A DNA stretch of 64,000 nucleotides, from assembly GCF_900626075.1 (NCBI RefSeq), contig NZ_UYZY01000006.1, forward strand, positions 1 to 64,000, read 5' to 3'. Within the stretch, counting starts at the first letter, position 1; every line of letters begins with the position of its first letter. The DNA comes from Clostridium transplantifaecale (lineage in GTDB: Bacteria > Bacillota > Clostridia > Lachnospirales > Lachnospiraceae). Made by a program: the position numbers and the translations under genes. The notes under the pieces were generated by a model. That model did no database searches. It was not told the DNA's origin and was given only the letters and a program-made list of their open reading frames with translations. Below are positions 51,422 to 61,327 of this stretch, piece by piece.

Positions 51422-52267
51422 ATGATTGAGGTCAACAAATTATGTTTCAGCTATACAAATAAGCCTTTTGTTGAAAACGTAAGCTTTCATGTGGGGCAGG
51501 GTGAAGTTTTTGGCTTTCTGGGGCCATCAGGCGCCGGAAAATCAACCATACAAAAAGTCTTAACCGGGCTCAACACAAGATATCAAGGGAGTGTCAAAGT
51601 CGCGGGAACAGAAATACGCGAAAGAACTAACAGTTTTTATGAGCGTATTGGTGTTGACTTTGAGTTTTCCACCTGTTATGAGAAATTCACCGCACGCGAA
51701 AATCTAAAATACTTTGGTTCCCTATATGACCGGCCACTTCGCTCAACCGATGAACTTTTAAAAATGGTGGGGTTGGAAAATGACGGTGATAAGAAGGTTT
51801 CCAATTTTTCAAAAGGCATGCGCTCCCGGCTGAACTTTATAAAGGCCCTGGTTCACAATCCGGATATTCTTTTTCTTGATGAACCTACTAGCGGCCTTGA
51901 TCCTACAAACAGCAGGCTCATGAAAGATATTATCCTTTCCGAGAAAAAGCGCGGCAAAACGATTATTATTACCACACACAATATGTTTGACGCTACGGAA
52001 CTGTGCGATCAGGTAGCTTTTATCGTGTCAGGAAAAGTCAGCGCCCTGGATACCCCCCATAATCTCATCATGTCAAGAGGTGCAGCTAAACTCCAGTACA
52101 CCTATTTTGAAAATGGTGAAAAGACCGGGGAATGTATGCTTACACAAACGGCTGCTGATAAACGGTTAAATGAGCTTATCCGGAGTAACAGCCTTCAATC
52201 TGTTCATAGCAGTGAGCCAACATTAAATGATATTTTCGTGGACATAACCGGGAGGACATTGCAATGA
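51422..52267 (+). CDS. ABC exporter ATP-binding protein
   Basis: The 281-residue ATPase has Walker A GPSGAGKSTIQK (about 39), a signature variant VSNFSKGMRSRL, Walker B DILFLDEPTSGLDP (about 158) and a His switch in IITTHNM. The C-terminal extension is typical of ABC-2 exporters. It is coupled by a stop-start overlap to the first permease. Confidence 0.9.
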   Translation: MIEVNKLCFSYTNKPFVENVSFHVGQGEVFGFLGPSGAGKSTIQKVLTGLNTRYQGSVKVAGTEIRERTNSFYERIGVDFEFSTCYEKFTARENLKYFGSLYDRPLRSTDELLKMVGLENDGDKKVSNFSKGMRSRLNFIKALVHNPDILFLDEPTSGLDPTNSRLMKDIILSEKKRGKTIIITTHNMFDATELCDQVAFIVSGKVSALDTPHNLIMSRGAAKLQYTYFENGEKTGECMLTQTAADKRLNELIRSNSLQSVHSSEPTLNDIFVDITGRTLQ

Positions 52268-52947
52268 AATTAGGAAGATTGATCCGCGGCGATATTCATT
52301 TCCAGTGGAAATATGGATTTTACTTTATTTATTTTGTCCTAACAGTGATTTATGTCTGTGGCATTACATCTTTACCAGAAAACTGGAAACACAATGCTGT
52401 TGCCATTATGGTTTATTCTGATCCGGCGGCCATGGGATTGTTTTTCATGGGAGCGATTGTTTTACTTGAAAAAAGTCAAAAGGTACTCAATGCGATTGCA
52501 ATATCGCCGACAAAGGTATCCGAGTATATCCTTGCTAAGGTATTTTCTTTAATGTTCATATCCTGCGTGGTCGCATTGATACTGGGAATTACGGCAGGAA
52601 ATGGGAACATATCAGGTATCATAGCCGGGACAGCATTAACATCATCGATTTTTACTATGCTTGGTATCATGGCCGCCACAAAGATTGCGAACCTGAATCA
52701 GTTTTTAATTGTAATCATGCCCATTGAAATTTTATGCTTTGTCCCACCAATTTTAGGGTTATTTACAGACCTGCCGGAAATCTTGCGATTCTTTCCATTA
52801 ATGGCCTGCATGAATTTAATAACAGGGTATAGTCAGAATTTGTTTCTGGACTTGGTTCTTATTCTTGCAACGAATTTTGTCCTATATCTGGTAGCCCATA
52901 AGATGGTATCAAAAATGTGGCGGAGTATTGGAGGTGTGAAGATATGA
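52264..52947 (+). CDS. ABC-2 type permease (fluoroquinolone-exporter-like), subunit 1
   Basis: The 227-residue protein has six membrane segments (for example YGFYFIYFVLTVIYVCGI at about 19-36). The segment YSDPAAMGLFFMGAIVLLEKSQKVLNA is one I recall from permeases annotated as fluoroquinolone exporters (Rv2686c-Rv2688c type) in clostridia. The drug assignment is not certain. It overlaps both neighbours by four bases. Confidence 0.78.
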   Translation: MKLGRLIRGDIHFQWKYGFYFIYFVLTVIYVCGITSLPENWKHNAVAIMVYSDPAAMGLFFMGAIVLLEKSQKVLNAIAISPTKVSEYILAKVFSLMFISCVVALILGITAGNGNISGIIAGTALTSSIFTMLGIMAATKIANLNQFLIVIMPIEILCFVPPILGLFTDLPEILRFFPLMACMNLITGYSQNLFLDLVLILATNFVLYLVAHKMVSKMWRSIGGVKI

Positions 52948-53642
52948 AAAAAGTATTTAACAGCACAGGGCAGGTATTCCAACAGATAACTAAAGATCCC
53001 ATGATGTTTGCAGCTTGTTTCACTCCGTTTCTGGTTGGTGCCCTTATTAAATTTGGAATCCCATTAATAGAGAACGCGACAAAGTTTTCTTTACTGCCCT
53101 ATTATCCGATTTTTGACCTGTTTCTCTCTATCATGGCACCAGTGCTCCTTTGTTTTGCTTTTGCCATGATTACCTTGGAAGAAATTGATGATAAAGTCTC
53201 ACGCTATTTTTCAATAACGCCACTCGGAAAATCAGGATATATATTTTCAAGGCTTGGAATACCTGCAATTCTGTCAACTGTTGTTACGTTTATTGTGTTG
53301 CTAATCTTTTCATTGGAAAGACGGCCCGTCATCATGGTTTTAGGCTTGTCCGTATTGGGAGCGATTCAGGCTATTATAGTAGCCCTGATGATTATTACAC
53401 TTTCAACTAATAAACTGGAAGGAATGGCAGTTACAAAACTGGCTGCACTTACATTACTAGGAATACCGGCTCCATTCTTTATTGATAGTTACTATCAGTT
53501 TGCAGTCGGCTTCCTTCCATCATTTTGGGTGGCAAAAGCTGTACAGAATGAGGCGATTCTTTATCTCACCATAGCATTGCTGGTAGCCTTAATCTGGTAT
53601 TACTTCCTTACAAAACGTCTGTTTCAGAAGCTGGCAGGGTAA
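52944..53642 (+). CDS. ABC-2 type permease, subunit 2
   Basis: The 232-residue product from ATG 52944 (MKKVFNSTGQVFQQITKDPMM) has six membrane segments. EEIDDKVSRYFSITPLGKSGYIFSRL is the cytosolic loop expected between them. It probably forms a heterodimer with the preceding permease. The frame open from 52917 extends back into that gene and is not the start. Confidence 0.8.
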   Translation: MKKVFNSTGQVFQQITKDPMMFAACFTPFLVGALIKFGIPLIENATKFSLLPYYPIFDLFLSIMAPVLLCFAFAMITLEEIDDKVSRYFSITPLGKSGYIFSRLGIPAILSTVVTFIVLLIFSLERRPVIMVLGLSVLGAIQAIIVALMIITLSTNKLEGMAVTKLAALTLLGIPAPFFIDSYYQFAVGFLPSFWVAKAVQNEAILYLTIALLVALIWYYFLTKRLFQKLAG

Positions 53643-53651
53643 GGAGCCTAT

Positions 53652-53765
53652 ATGGAAAAAAATGAAAGCCTGCTAAATGGAAATGTAAATAAGGCATACG
53701 GGTTTCCACAATGTAAACATTGTATGGTACATGTTAATACTAATGAACTTCCCCACTTTGCATAG
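53652..53765 (+). CDS. Possible small peptide with CxxC
   Basis: A 37-codon frame (MEKNESLLNGNVNKAYGFPQ and onward, with CKHC) follows the permease after AAGGAG at the right distance. It has no recognised relatives and could be chance. Confidence 0.35.
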   Translation: MEKNESLLNGNVNKAYGFPQCKHCMVHVNTNELPHFA

Positions 53766-53811
53766 GACGGGGAAGATGATTTAAGGCCAATGAAAGGAGG
53801 TGAGGTAGGTT

Positions 53812-53940
53812 ATGGAACAATACTGGTGGATTATCATTGTTGCGGTTTTGATTGTCGTTGGCTTACTTAAAATGGTTATTATGAAAAAATACAACGATAA
53901 AAAAAATTCCAAAAAGCGTCCGCATAATGATGAAGATTAG
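53812..53940 (+). CDS. Small single-span membrane peptide
   Basis: A 42-codon frame starts at ATG 53812 behind AAAGGAGGTGAG. The N-terminal half is one membrane helix (YWWIIIVAVLIVVGLLKMVI) and the C-terminus is basic (KKYNDKKNSKKRPHNDED). The strong ribosome site and topology support translation. It may modulate the ABC exporter. Confidence 0.55.
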   Translation: MEQYWWIIIVAVLIVVGLLKMVIMKKYNDKKNSKKRPHNDED

Positions 53941-53984
53941 TAAGGATCAACTAAAAAGGAAAACTGCTATCTGTGTAGCAGCAC

Positions 53985-54023
53985 AAAACGGCAGTTTGAA
54001 ATTAAACCGCCGTTTTCCTTTTT
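53985..54023 (+). terminator. Terminator after the exporter cargo
   Basis: AAAACGGCAGTTT and AAACCGCCGTTTT pair with one mismatch, followed by CCTTTTTC. Confidence 0.85.
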
Positions 54024-54041
54024 CAAAAATTGGATTACGGA

Positions 54042-54066
54042 GGGTGTGTTAAAGTCACCCTTTTTT
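54042..54066 (+). terminator. Hairpin with T run before the leader ORF
   Basis: GGGTG and CACCC are followed by seven T. It is a short stem, so it may be a weak terminator or attenuator. Confidence 0.6.
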
Positions 54067-54071
54067 AGGAT

Positions 54072-54099
54072 ATGGCGGTATCTAAGGAGGAACCGCCAT
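54072..54099 (+). promoter_or_regulatory. Hairpin that could hide a ribosome binding site
   Basis: ATGGCGGT and ACCGCCAT form an 8-bp stem. AAGGAGG lies in the loop, and the ATG of a 36-codon frame lies in the 3' arm. Confidence 0.6.
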
Positions 54100-54208
54100 G
54101 TTTGCTTTAATATTTTGCATTTTTCATAAACCTTTAAAGTCAAAAAAATTCATACTCCTCCTCCGCAGTATTACGCACTTACATATGAACATACAAATCA
54201 TTTTATAG
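54098..54208 (+). CDS. Possible leader peptide
   Basis: A 36-codon frame (MFALIFCIFHKPLKSKKFIL and onward) starts inside the hairpin with AGGAGG six bases upstream and ends shortly before the terminator at 54226. Leader peptides with attenuators occur in this position in Tn916-like elements. Amino acid content is hydrophobic and basic. Confidence 0.4.
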   Translation: MFALIFCIFHKPLKSKKFILLLRSITHLHMNIQIIL

Positions 54209-54225
54209 GATATATTATTTCCCAT

Positions 54226-54257
54226 GCCCGGCTGAGTTTATTTCAGTCGGGCCTTTT
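54226..54257 (+). terminator. Terminator or attenuator before the sigma-like gene
   Basis: GCCCGGCTGA and TCAGTCGGGC pair with one G-T, followed by CTTTTT. Confidence 0.85.
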
Positions 54258-54401
54258 TGCGGTTTGGACGGTTTCCTCCTATTGGAGCCTTTCAAATATT
54301 TTTTCTCTTTTGCGGTTGCCGATTTCGGCTTTTTACAGTTACCCATGCGAAAGGGAAAAAAACATCACCTGCTTCGCCGCAGTGCGAAAGGGGGTGAGAA
54401 C

Positions 54402-54830
54402 ATGAAAGACTCCTACGAACAGCGCGTTCAGAATCAGTTTGGCGCCTTTTGCGCCAGAGTTCTGAAGAACGAAGCCTGCGATATTCTAAAGGAATATGCA
54501 CGGCTCCGGAATGCCGAGAAGTCCCTGAATGAACTGTCAGCCGCAGAGCTGGAACAGACCTCCACCGTGGACAAGTATTTTGCGGATGAACACATCTTTG
54601 AAGTACAAGGGCTCCCGGTAGTCGTAACCGGCAATTCCCTGGCAGAAGCCATCGGACAGCTGCCGGAAGATAAGCGGGATATAATCCTGCTGTCCTATTT
54701 CCTGGGTATGAATGACCGCGAGATCAGCGAAAAGCTGAATGTCCTGCGGCAGACCATATCCAAACGGCGGGCAAACATTCTGAAAGAATTGCGCAAGTAT
54801 CTGGAAAAGGAGGGATTTGAATGGCCGTAA
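54402..54830 (+). CDS. Sigma-70-like factor of the ICE regulatory module
   Basis: From ATG 54402 (MKDSYEQRVQNQFGAFCARV), with GGGGTGAG upstream, the 142-residue protein has a C-terminal sigma region 4 (LPEDKRDIILLSYFLGMNDREISEKLNVLRQTISKRRANIL). It resembles the sigma-like regulator of Tn916-type elements and probably turns on excision or transfer genes. The open frame extends upstream to 54264, but that part is a shadow. Confidence 0.82.
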   Translation: MKDSYEQRVQNQFGAFCARVLKNEACDILKEYARLRNAEKSLNELSAAELEQTSTVDKYFADEHIFEVQGLPVVVTGNSLAEAIGQLPEDKRDIILLSYFLGMNDREISEKLNVLRQTISKRRANILKELRKYLEKEGFEWP

Positions 54831-55060
54831 AAAAGAAAGCCCTGCCGCTGCCGGTAATCCTGGCGGCAATGGAGGGTGACGAGACAGCTCTCACCACTGT
54901 TGTCTCCCATTACCAAAGCTACATACGGGCTCTTGCCACCAGGCCGATGAAAGACAAATACGGGAATGAATACCTGTGCGTTGATGAATCCATGCGGCTC
55001 CGGCTGGAGACCAAACTGATTTACAGCATTGTGACGGGCTTTAAAGTGCTGCCGGCATAA
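54821..55060 (+). CDS. Conjugative-transposon HTH protein (PF12645-like)
   Basis: This 79-residue protein starts with LPLPVILAAMEGDETALTTVV and contains YIRALATRP. It matches the small helix-turn-helix family found right after the sigma-like gene in Gram-positive ICEs. It overlaps that gene by ten bases. The AAGGAGGG site lies inside the sigma gene. Confidence 0.78.
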   Translation: MAVKKKALPLPVILAAMEGDETALTTVVSHYQSYIRALATRPMKDKYGNEYLCVDESMRLRLETKLIYSIVTGFKVLPA

Positions 55061-55483
55061 GGGTTATCCCGCGGAGCGTGTTCCACTCCCTATCCCCGCT
55101 CCAATGGACCGGCACATAGCCTGTTTTGAACCATGACAAAGAAAGCCCGGAAGAAAACGCCGGCGCAGCATAAGGCAGACGGATACTTTCTTTCCGTGCC
55201 GAGCCGGGCAGCCAGTGCGCCATGATCTCCCCGGAGCGAGCGACAACACCAGGCTGTAACGCAAACACGGCAGTTTGCAGGCAATGACACACGGAAAGGA
55301 TAATGATACTCCCTTACAGTCACAGCCAGAGCGTTCAGAGCGTCGCAGGCAATGAGTAGGGCCGCATGAGAACCATGCAGGGGTTAGATTCCCGTGGAGC
55401 TGTACATAGTTCATCTATGGTGCCATACAGCCGTCCGTTCATGCCTTTTTCTTTTTATTATTCAGAAAAGGGGGGACTGCTTT
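55061..55483. ncRNA. Noncoding, probably structured region before xis
   Basis: These 420 bases have no supported gene apart from a doubtful 30-codon frame at 55133. They hold several self-complementary stretches: GCATG/CATGC (near 55366), GGG-TTAGATT-CCC (55380-55393) that looks like a T loop, and others. Its conserved-looking, GC-balanced character suggests a regulatory RNA or control region for xis and int. This is inference. Confidence 0.35.
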
Positions 55484-55702
55484 ATGGATATGGCTATTTC
55501 CCAGAAAGAAGCCTACCAGTCTGTTTTTAAGAAATACCCCGATGTAGTTACCGTAGACCAAATGAGTGAAATGCTTGGTATCAGCACCAAAACAGCTTAC
55601 CGGTTGCTGAAAGAAAATGCCATTGAACATTTTATGATCGGCCGGACTTACAAGATACCGAAAATCCACATCATGGCCTACCTAAACATCATCAAAAATT
55701 AG
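55484..55702 (+). CDS. xis: Excisionase (HTH_17 family)
   Basis: The 72-residue protein from ATG 55484 has a MerR-like wing-helix (VVTVDQMSEMLGISTKTAYRLLKENAIEHFMIGRTYKIP), the standard excisionase fold of Tn916-type elements. It precedes int by about 110 bases. GGGGGA lies before the ATG. It is expected to bend the ends of the element for excision. Confidence 0.87.
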   Translation: MDMAISQKEAYQSVFKKYPDVVTVDQMSEMLGISTKTAYRLLKENAIEHFMIGRTYKIPKIHIMAYLNIIKN

Positions 55703-55814
55703 CAGCTTTAAAAATTCCTGTGCGTCTGGGGCTGTCAAACCTCCAAAGACACGGTATAATAAAAGTGTCAATGGTAGGTGTAAATTAGCTGCTGCCCCGC
55801 AAAGGAGGATATAC

Positions 55815-57299
55815 ATGGTAGCAGGACATCTACGAATTCAGAACGGCATTTATCAGATGATATTAAATTATTATGACAAGAGCAAAAAGCGGAAAACAAA
55901 ATCCGTCAGCACCCGTCTCCCCATAAAGGGAAACAAAAAGAGGGCGGAGGGTATGCTCCTCCAGTTGAGGAAAGAATTTATCCCCACACTTTGGGATAAG
56001 GACACATTATTCTATGACTTTCTCAGCGAATGGCTGGAGACAGCGAATTTTGCGGCTGACGTTTACGCCGTATACCGTGTTGCCATCAATCTGTATGCCG
56101 TACCGTACCTTGAAAACAGAAATTTAACCATAGCGGATATGACGACCGAGGACTTGAAATCGTTGTATGAGAATATCCGGCAGAACGGCATGATTCCCTC
56201 ACCGGAGGATTTAAAAAGGATTCTCACCACCTGCCACACCGTCATAAGCGGTGCCCTGGCCTACGCGGTAACCTCCGGCTGGATTGAGGATAACCCGGCC
56301 GATAAGATTGATCCCCTGACCGGAGAAACAGAAATATTATTCTCTGATTTTATCCTAGACTGGCTGGATATGATGAAAAGCAGCGTTGACCTCAATACAT
56401 ATGCGGGCTATGCCTCCGGCATTAAGAGCAAGATAGCCCCCTACTTCAAGAAAAAAGGGTATATGCTGACAGATATGGAAAACAACCCGAAGTACATTCA
56501 GGACTATTACCTCTATGAGATGAATGAAAACGGCCTGACAACGAATACCATTATTCACCGCCATGCCAATATCCGGAAGTGTCTGCAATATGCTTTTCAG
56601 ATAGGGCTGATTAAGTCCAATCCGGCAGACCGCATTGAACGGCCGCAGAAAAACGTCTATGTTCCTGAATATTATGACGGGAACGAACTGGACGTACTGT
56701 TCCAGGCGGTAAAAGGTAATCCGGTGGAACTGCCCGTTATCCTGGCCTCATTTTATGGCCTGCGGAGAAGCGAGATTGTAGGTCTCAAATGGAGCAGCAT
56801 TGATTTCTTGAAAAAGACAATCACAATCAAACATGTTGTGACCGATATTTATTTAGACGGGCATACAATCACGATTTCAAAAGATAAGACCAAAACAAAA
56901 TCAAGTACGCGGACCTTACCTCTGGTGGAACCGTTTGAGATTGCACTTTTGAATTTGAAAAAGCAGCAGGAAGAAGATCAGGCGGTTTGCGGAAATTCTT
57001 ACAGCCGGGAATATCTGGATTATGTTCTCAAAGACAAGACCGGCAGCCGGATGAAACCTGGATTCATCAGCCAGCATTTCAAGTTGATCCTGACAAAGCA
57101 CGGACTGAAGATGATACGTTTCCACGACCTCAGACATAGTTGCGCCAGTTTACTTTATGCCAACGGTGTGGACCTGAAAGCGATTCAGGAGTGGTTAGGG
57201 CACAGCACTATCACCACCACGGCAAACACATATACTCATTTCGATTTCAGCAAAAAGGTCCAGTCCGCAAACGCAATCATGGGAAGTTACCCGGCATAA
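55815..57299 (+). CDS. int: ICE tyrosine integrase with doubled core-binding region
   Basis: The 494-residue recombinase has the catalytic Arg in FYGLRRSEIVGLKW (about 318), Lys in KDKTKTKSSTRTLPL, His-x-x-Arg in HDLRHSCASLLYA (about 436), His in WLGHSTITTT (about 461) and Tyr in NTYTHFD (about 472). It is about 90 residues longer than Tn916 Int because the SAM-like core-binding pattern appears twice: FYDFLSEWLETANF...NPADKI (about 55-170) and FSDFILDWLDMMKS...NPADRI (about 178-278). An N-terminal arm-binding domain precedes. It reads toward the right end of the ICE. Confidence 0.9.
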   Translation: MVAGHLRIQNGIYQMILNYYDKSKKRKTKSVSTRLPIKGNKKRAEGMLLQLRKEFIPTLWDKDTLFYDFLSEWLETANFAADVYAVYRVAINLYAVPYLENRNLTIADMTTEDLKSLYENIRQNGMIPSPEDLKRILTTCHTVISGALAYAVTSGWIEDNPADKIDPLTGETEILFSDFILDWLDMMKSSVDLNTYAGYASGIKSKIAPYFKKKGYMLTDMENNPKYIQDYYLYEMNENGLTTNTIIHRHANIRKCLQYAFQIGLIKSNPADRIERPQKNVYVPEYYDGNELDVLFQAVKGNPVELPVILASFYGLRRSEIVGLKWSSIDFLKKTITIKHVVTDIYLDGHTITISKDKTKTKSSTRTLPLVEPFEIALLNLKKQQEEDQAVCGNSYSREYLDYVLKDKTGSRMKPGFISQHFKLILTKHGLKMIRFHDLRHSCASLLYANGVDLKAIQEWLGHSTITTTANTYTHFDFSKKVQSANAIMGSYPA

Positions 57300-57332
57300 A
57301 AAGAAAAGCTCTGGAAGAAAACTTCCAAAGCT
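57297..57332 (-). terminator. Terminator for the tRNA transcript, between int and tRNA-Leu
   Basis: On the minus strand AGCTTTGGAAG pairs with CTTCCAGAGCT and is followed by TTTTCTTTTT. It would end transcription that enters the element from the host tRNA operon. Confidence 0.75.
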
Positions 57333-57343
57333 GAATAATCTGG

Positions 57344-57427
57344 TGCGGGTAGCCGGACTTGAACCGGCACGGGATTGCTCCCGAGAGATTTTAAGTCTCT
57401 TGTGTCTGCCTATTCCACCATACCCGC
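57344..57427 (-). tRNA. tRNA-Leu(TAA), intact and carried by the ICE
   Basis: Acceptor GCGGGTA pairs with TACCCGC. The anticodon loop CTTAAAA has anticodon TAA, a class II variable arm is present (CGGGAGCAATCCCG) and the T arm has GGTTCAAGTCC. It lies inside the element, between int and the arm sites. It differs in sequence from the split host tRNA but has the same anticodon. Confidence 0.93.
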
Positions 57428-57473
57428 AGATTTGTTGTTCCATTTCCCACCTTTATTTTTCCTCTCGGAATTT

Positions 57474-57497
57474 GGAGGGATGTTCAGGAGGGATGTT
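57474..57497 (+). repeat. Right pair of GGAGGGATGTT repeats (putative Int arm sites)
   Basis: Exact copies at 57474-57484 and 57487-57497, in the same orientation as the pair near the left end. Confidence 0.75.
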
Positions 57498-57577
57498 GAA
57501 ACGGTCACAAGTTATGAAGTTGTTGAAACCCTTGTAAATTCAAGGCTTTTGACACCGGGCGAGGAAATCACGCAGGA

Positions 57578-57589
57578 GATTTTAAGTCC
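57578..57589. other. ICE attachment site, right end (attR core)
   Basis: GATTTTAAGTCC, the direct repeat of 22803-22814, within the anticodon loop of the split tRNA-Leu. Confidence 0.88.
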
Positions 57590-57618
57590 TGTGCGTCTGC
57601 CAGTTCCGCCACTGCGGC
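57578..57618 (-). pseudogene. 5' half of host tRNA-Leu(TAA), split by the ICE
   Basis: It reads GCCGCAGTGGCGGAACTGGC to the anticodon loop. What follows in the element (CTGCGTGATTTCC...) gives no T arm and no matching acceptor strand, so this copy should not yield a working tRNA. Confidence 0.92.
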
Positions 57619-57641
57619 ATATCTGGTTTTTCACAGATAAA

Positions 57642-57714
57642 TGGGGCCTATAGGGCTCGAACCTATGACCCTCTGCTTGTAAGGCAGATGCTCTCCCAGC
57701 TGAGCTAAGACCCC
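57642..57714 (-). tRNA. tRNA-Val(TAC)
   Basis: Acceptor GGGGTCT/AGGCCCC, anticodon loop CTTACAA, T arm GGTTCGAGCC. Confidence 0.94.
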
Positions 57715-57761
57715 AAATATTATAAGTTTTTCGCCTGACTTTCATCAAACGTTAAAACTAG

Positions 57762-57835
57762 CGACCCGGATGGGACTCGAACCCACGACCTCCGCCGTGA
57801 CAGGGCGGCGCTCTAACCAACTGAGCCACCGGGCC
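57762..57835 (-). tRNA. tRNA-Asp(GTC)
   Basis: Acceptor GGCCCGG/CCGGGTC, anticodon loop CTGTCAC, T arm GGTTCGAGTCC. Confidence 0.94.
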
Positions 57836-57877
57836 AGATCTTTCGTTTTTTAATTCTTTTCCTTTAGTTCAGGATAG

Positions 57878-57951
57878 TGGACCTTCGGGGACTCGAACCC
57901 GGGACCGACCGGTTATGAGCCGGTTGCTCTAACCAACTGAGCTAAAGGTCC
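57878..57951 (-). tRNA. tRNA-Met(CAT)
   Basis: Acceptor GGACCTT/AAGGTCC, anticodon loop CTCATAA, D arm GCTCAGTTGGTTAGAGC. It lacks the initiator's mismatched first pair, so it is an elongator type, or an Ile2 tRNA if lysidinylated. Confidence 0.9.
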
Positions 57952-57964
57952 AAATATATAAAAG

Positions 57965-58037
57965 AGCCGATGATCGGACTCGAACCGATAACCTGCTGAT
58001 TACAAATCAGCTGCTCTGCCAATTGAGCCACATCGGC
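57965..58037 (-). tRNA. tRNA-Thr(TGT)
   Basis: Acceptor GCCGATG/CATCGGC, anticodon loop TTTGTAA. Confidence 0.94.
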
Positions 58038-58041
58038 TGAA

Positions 58042-58113
58042 TGACCCCAACGAGATTCGAACTCGTGTTACCGCCGTGAAAGGGCGATGTCTTAACCGCT
58101 TGACCATGGGGCC
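58042..58113 (-). tRNA. tRNA-Glu(TTC)
   Basis: Acceptor GGCCCCA/TGGGGTC, anticodon loop CTTTCAC. Confidence 0.94.
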
Positions 58114-58226
58114 TTACTTCACAGCGACTCCATAGTGTGTTCTTCCCGCTGCTAATTGCTTAGTAATATTATCACATTTTTGGCCTAATGTCAATTTATC
58201 TTTGGCTATTTTTTGATACAAAAAAA

Positions 58227-58299
58227 CTCCCCGAGTAGGACTTGAACCTACGACAGCGCGGTTAACAGCCGCGTGCTCTACCGACTGAGCTATCGAGGA
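58227..58299 (-). tRNA. tRNA-Asn(GTT)
   Basis: Acceptor TCCTCGA/TCGGGGA, anticodon loop CTGTTAA. It is the first tRNA after 23S. Confidence 0.94.
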
Positions 58300-58441
58300 A
58301 TAAAGGGGAATGTTTTGGTTACCTGAACCAGACTCCCTCTCGGTTATCATGCCCAGATTCCCATTACATATACCTTCAAAACCACATATTGAAATTCATC
58401 CGTTTTTAAACTTTGTTTCCTCTATCCTAACCTAACCTTTT
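58300..58441. other. Spacer between 23S rRNA and tRNA-Asn
   Basis: About 140 bases. No 5S rRNA gene is present here, where it would normally lie. Confidence 0.75.

Positions 58442-61327
<2,886 letters not shown>

Larger units (their letters stand above)
22803..57589. mobile_element. 34.8-kb integrative conjugative element, Tn1549-like, in tRNA-Leu(TAA)
   Basis: The boundaries are the two direct copies of GATTTTAAGTCC within the halves of one tRNA-Leu gene. Contents in order are: AT-rich modification cargo, a replication-type HTH protein, a transfer operon from PcfB to ArdA, MobA/MobC with a candidate oriT, an exporter cargo, a regulatory module, xis and int. The relaxase (MOB-P type), TopB, DUF4315, DUF4366 and PrgI/VirB4/VirD4 set is that of the Tn1549/CTn5 group. 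It appears complete. Both VirB4 and VirD4 have intact Walker motifs, and Int and relaxase have their active residues. Confidence 0.9.

Noticed and set aside
57344-57427. Intact tRNA-Leu as the true attachment site of the ICE
   Set aside because: Its acceptor strand does not match the 3' half at 22758; only the half at 57578-57618 does.
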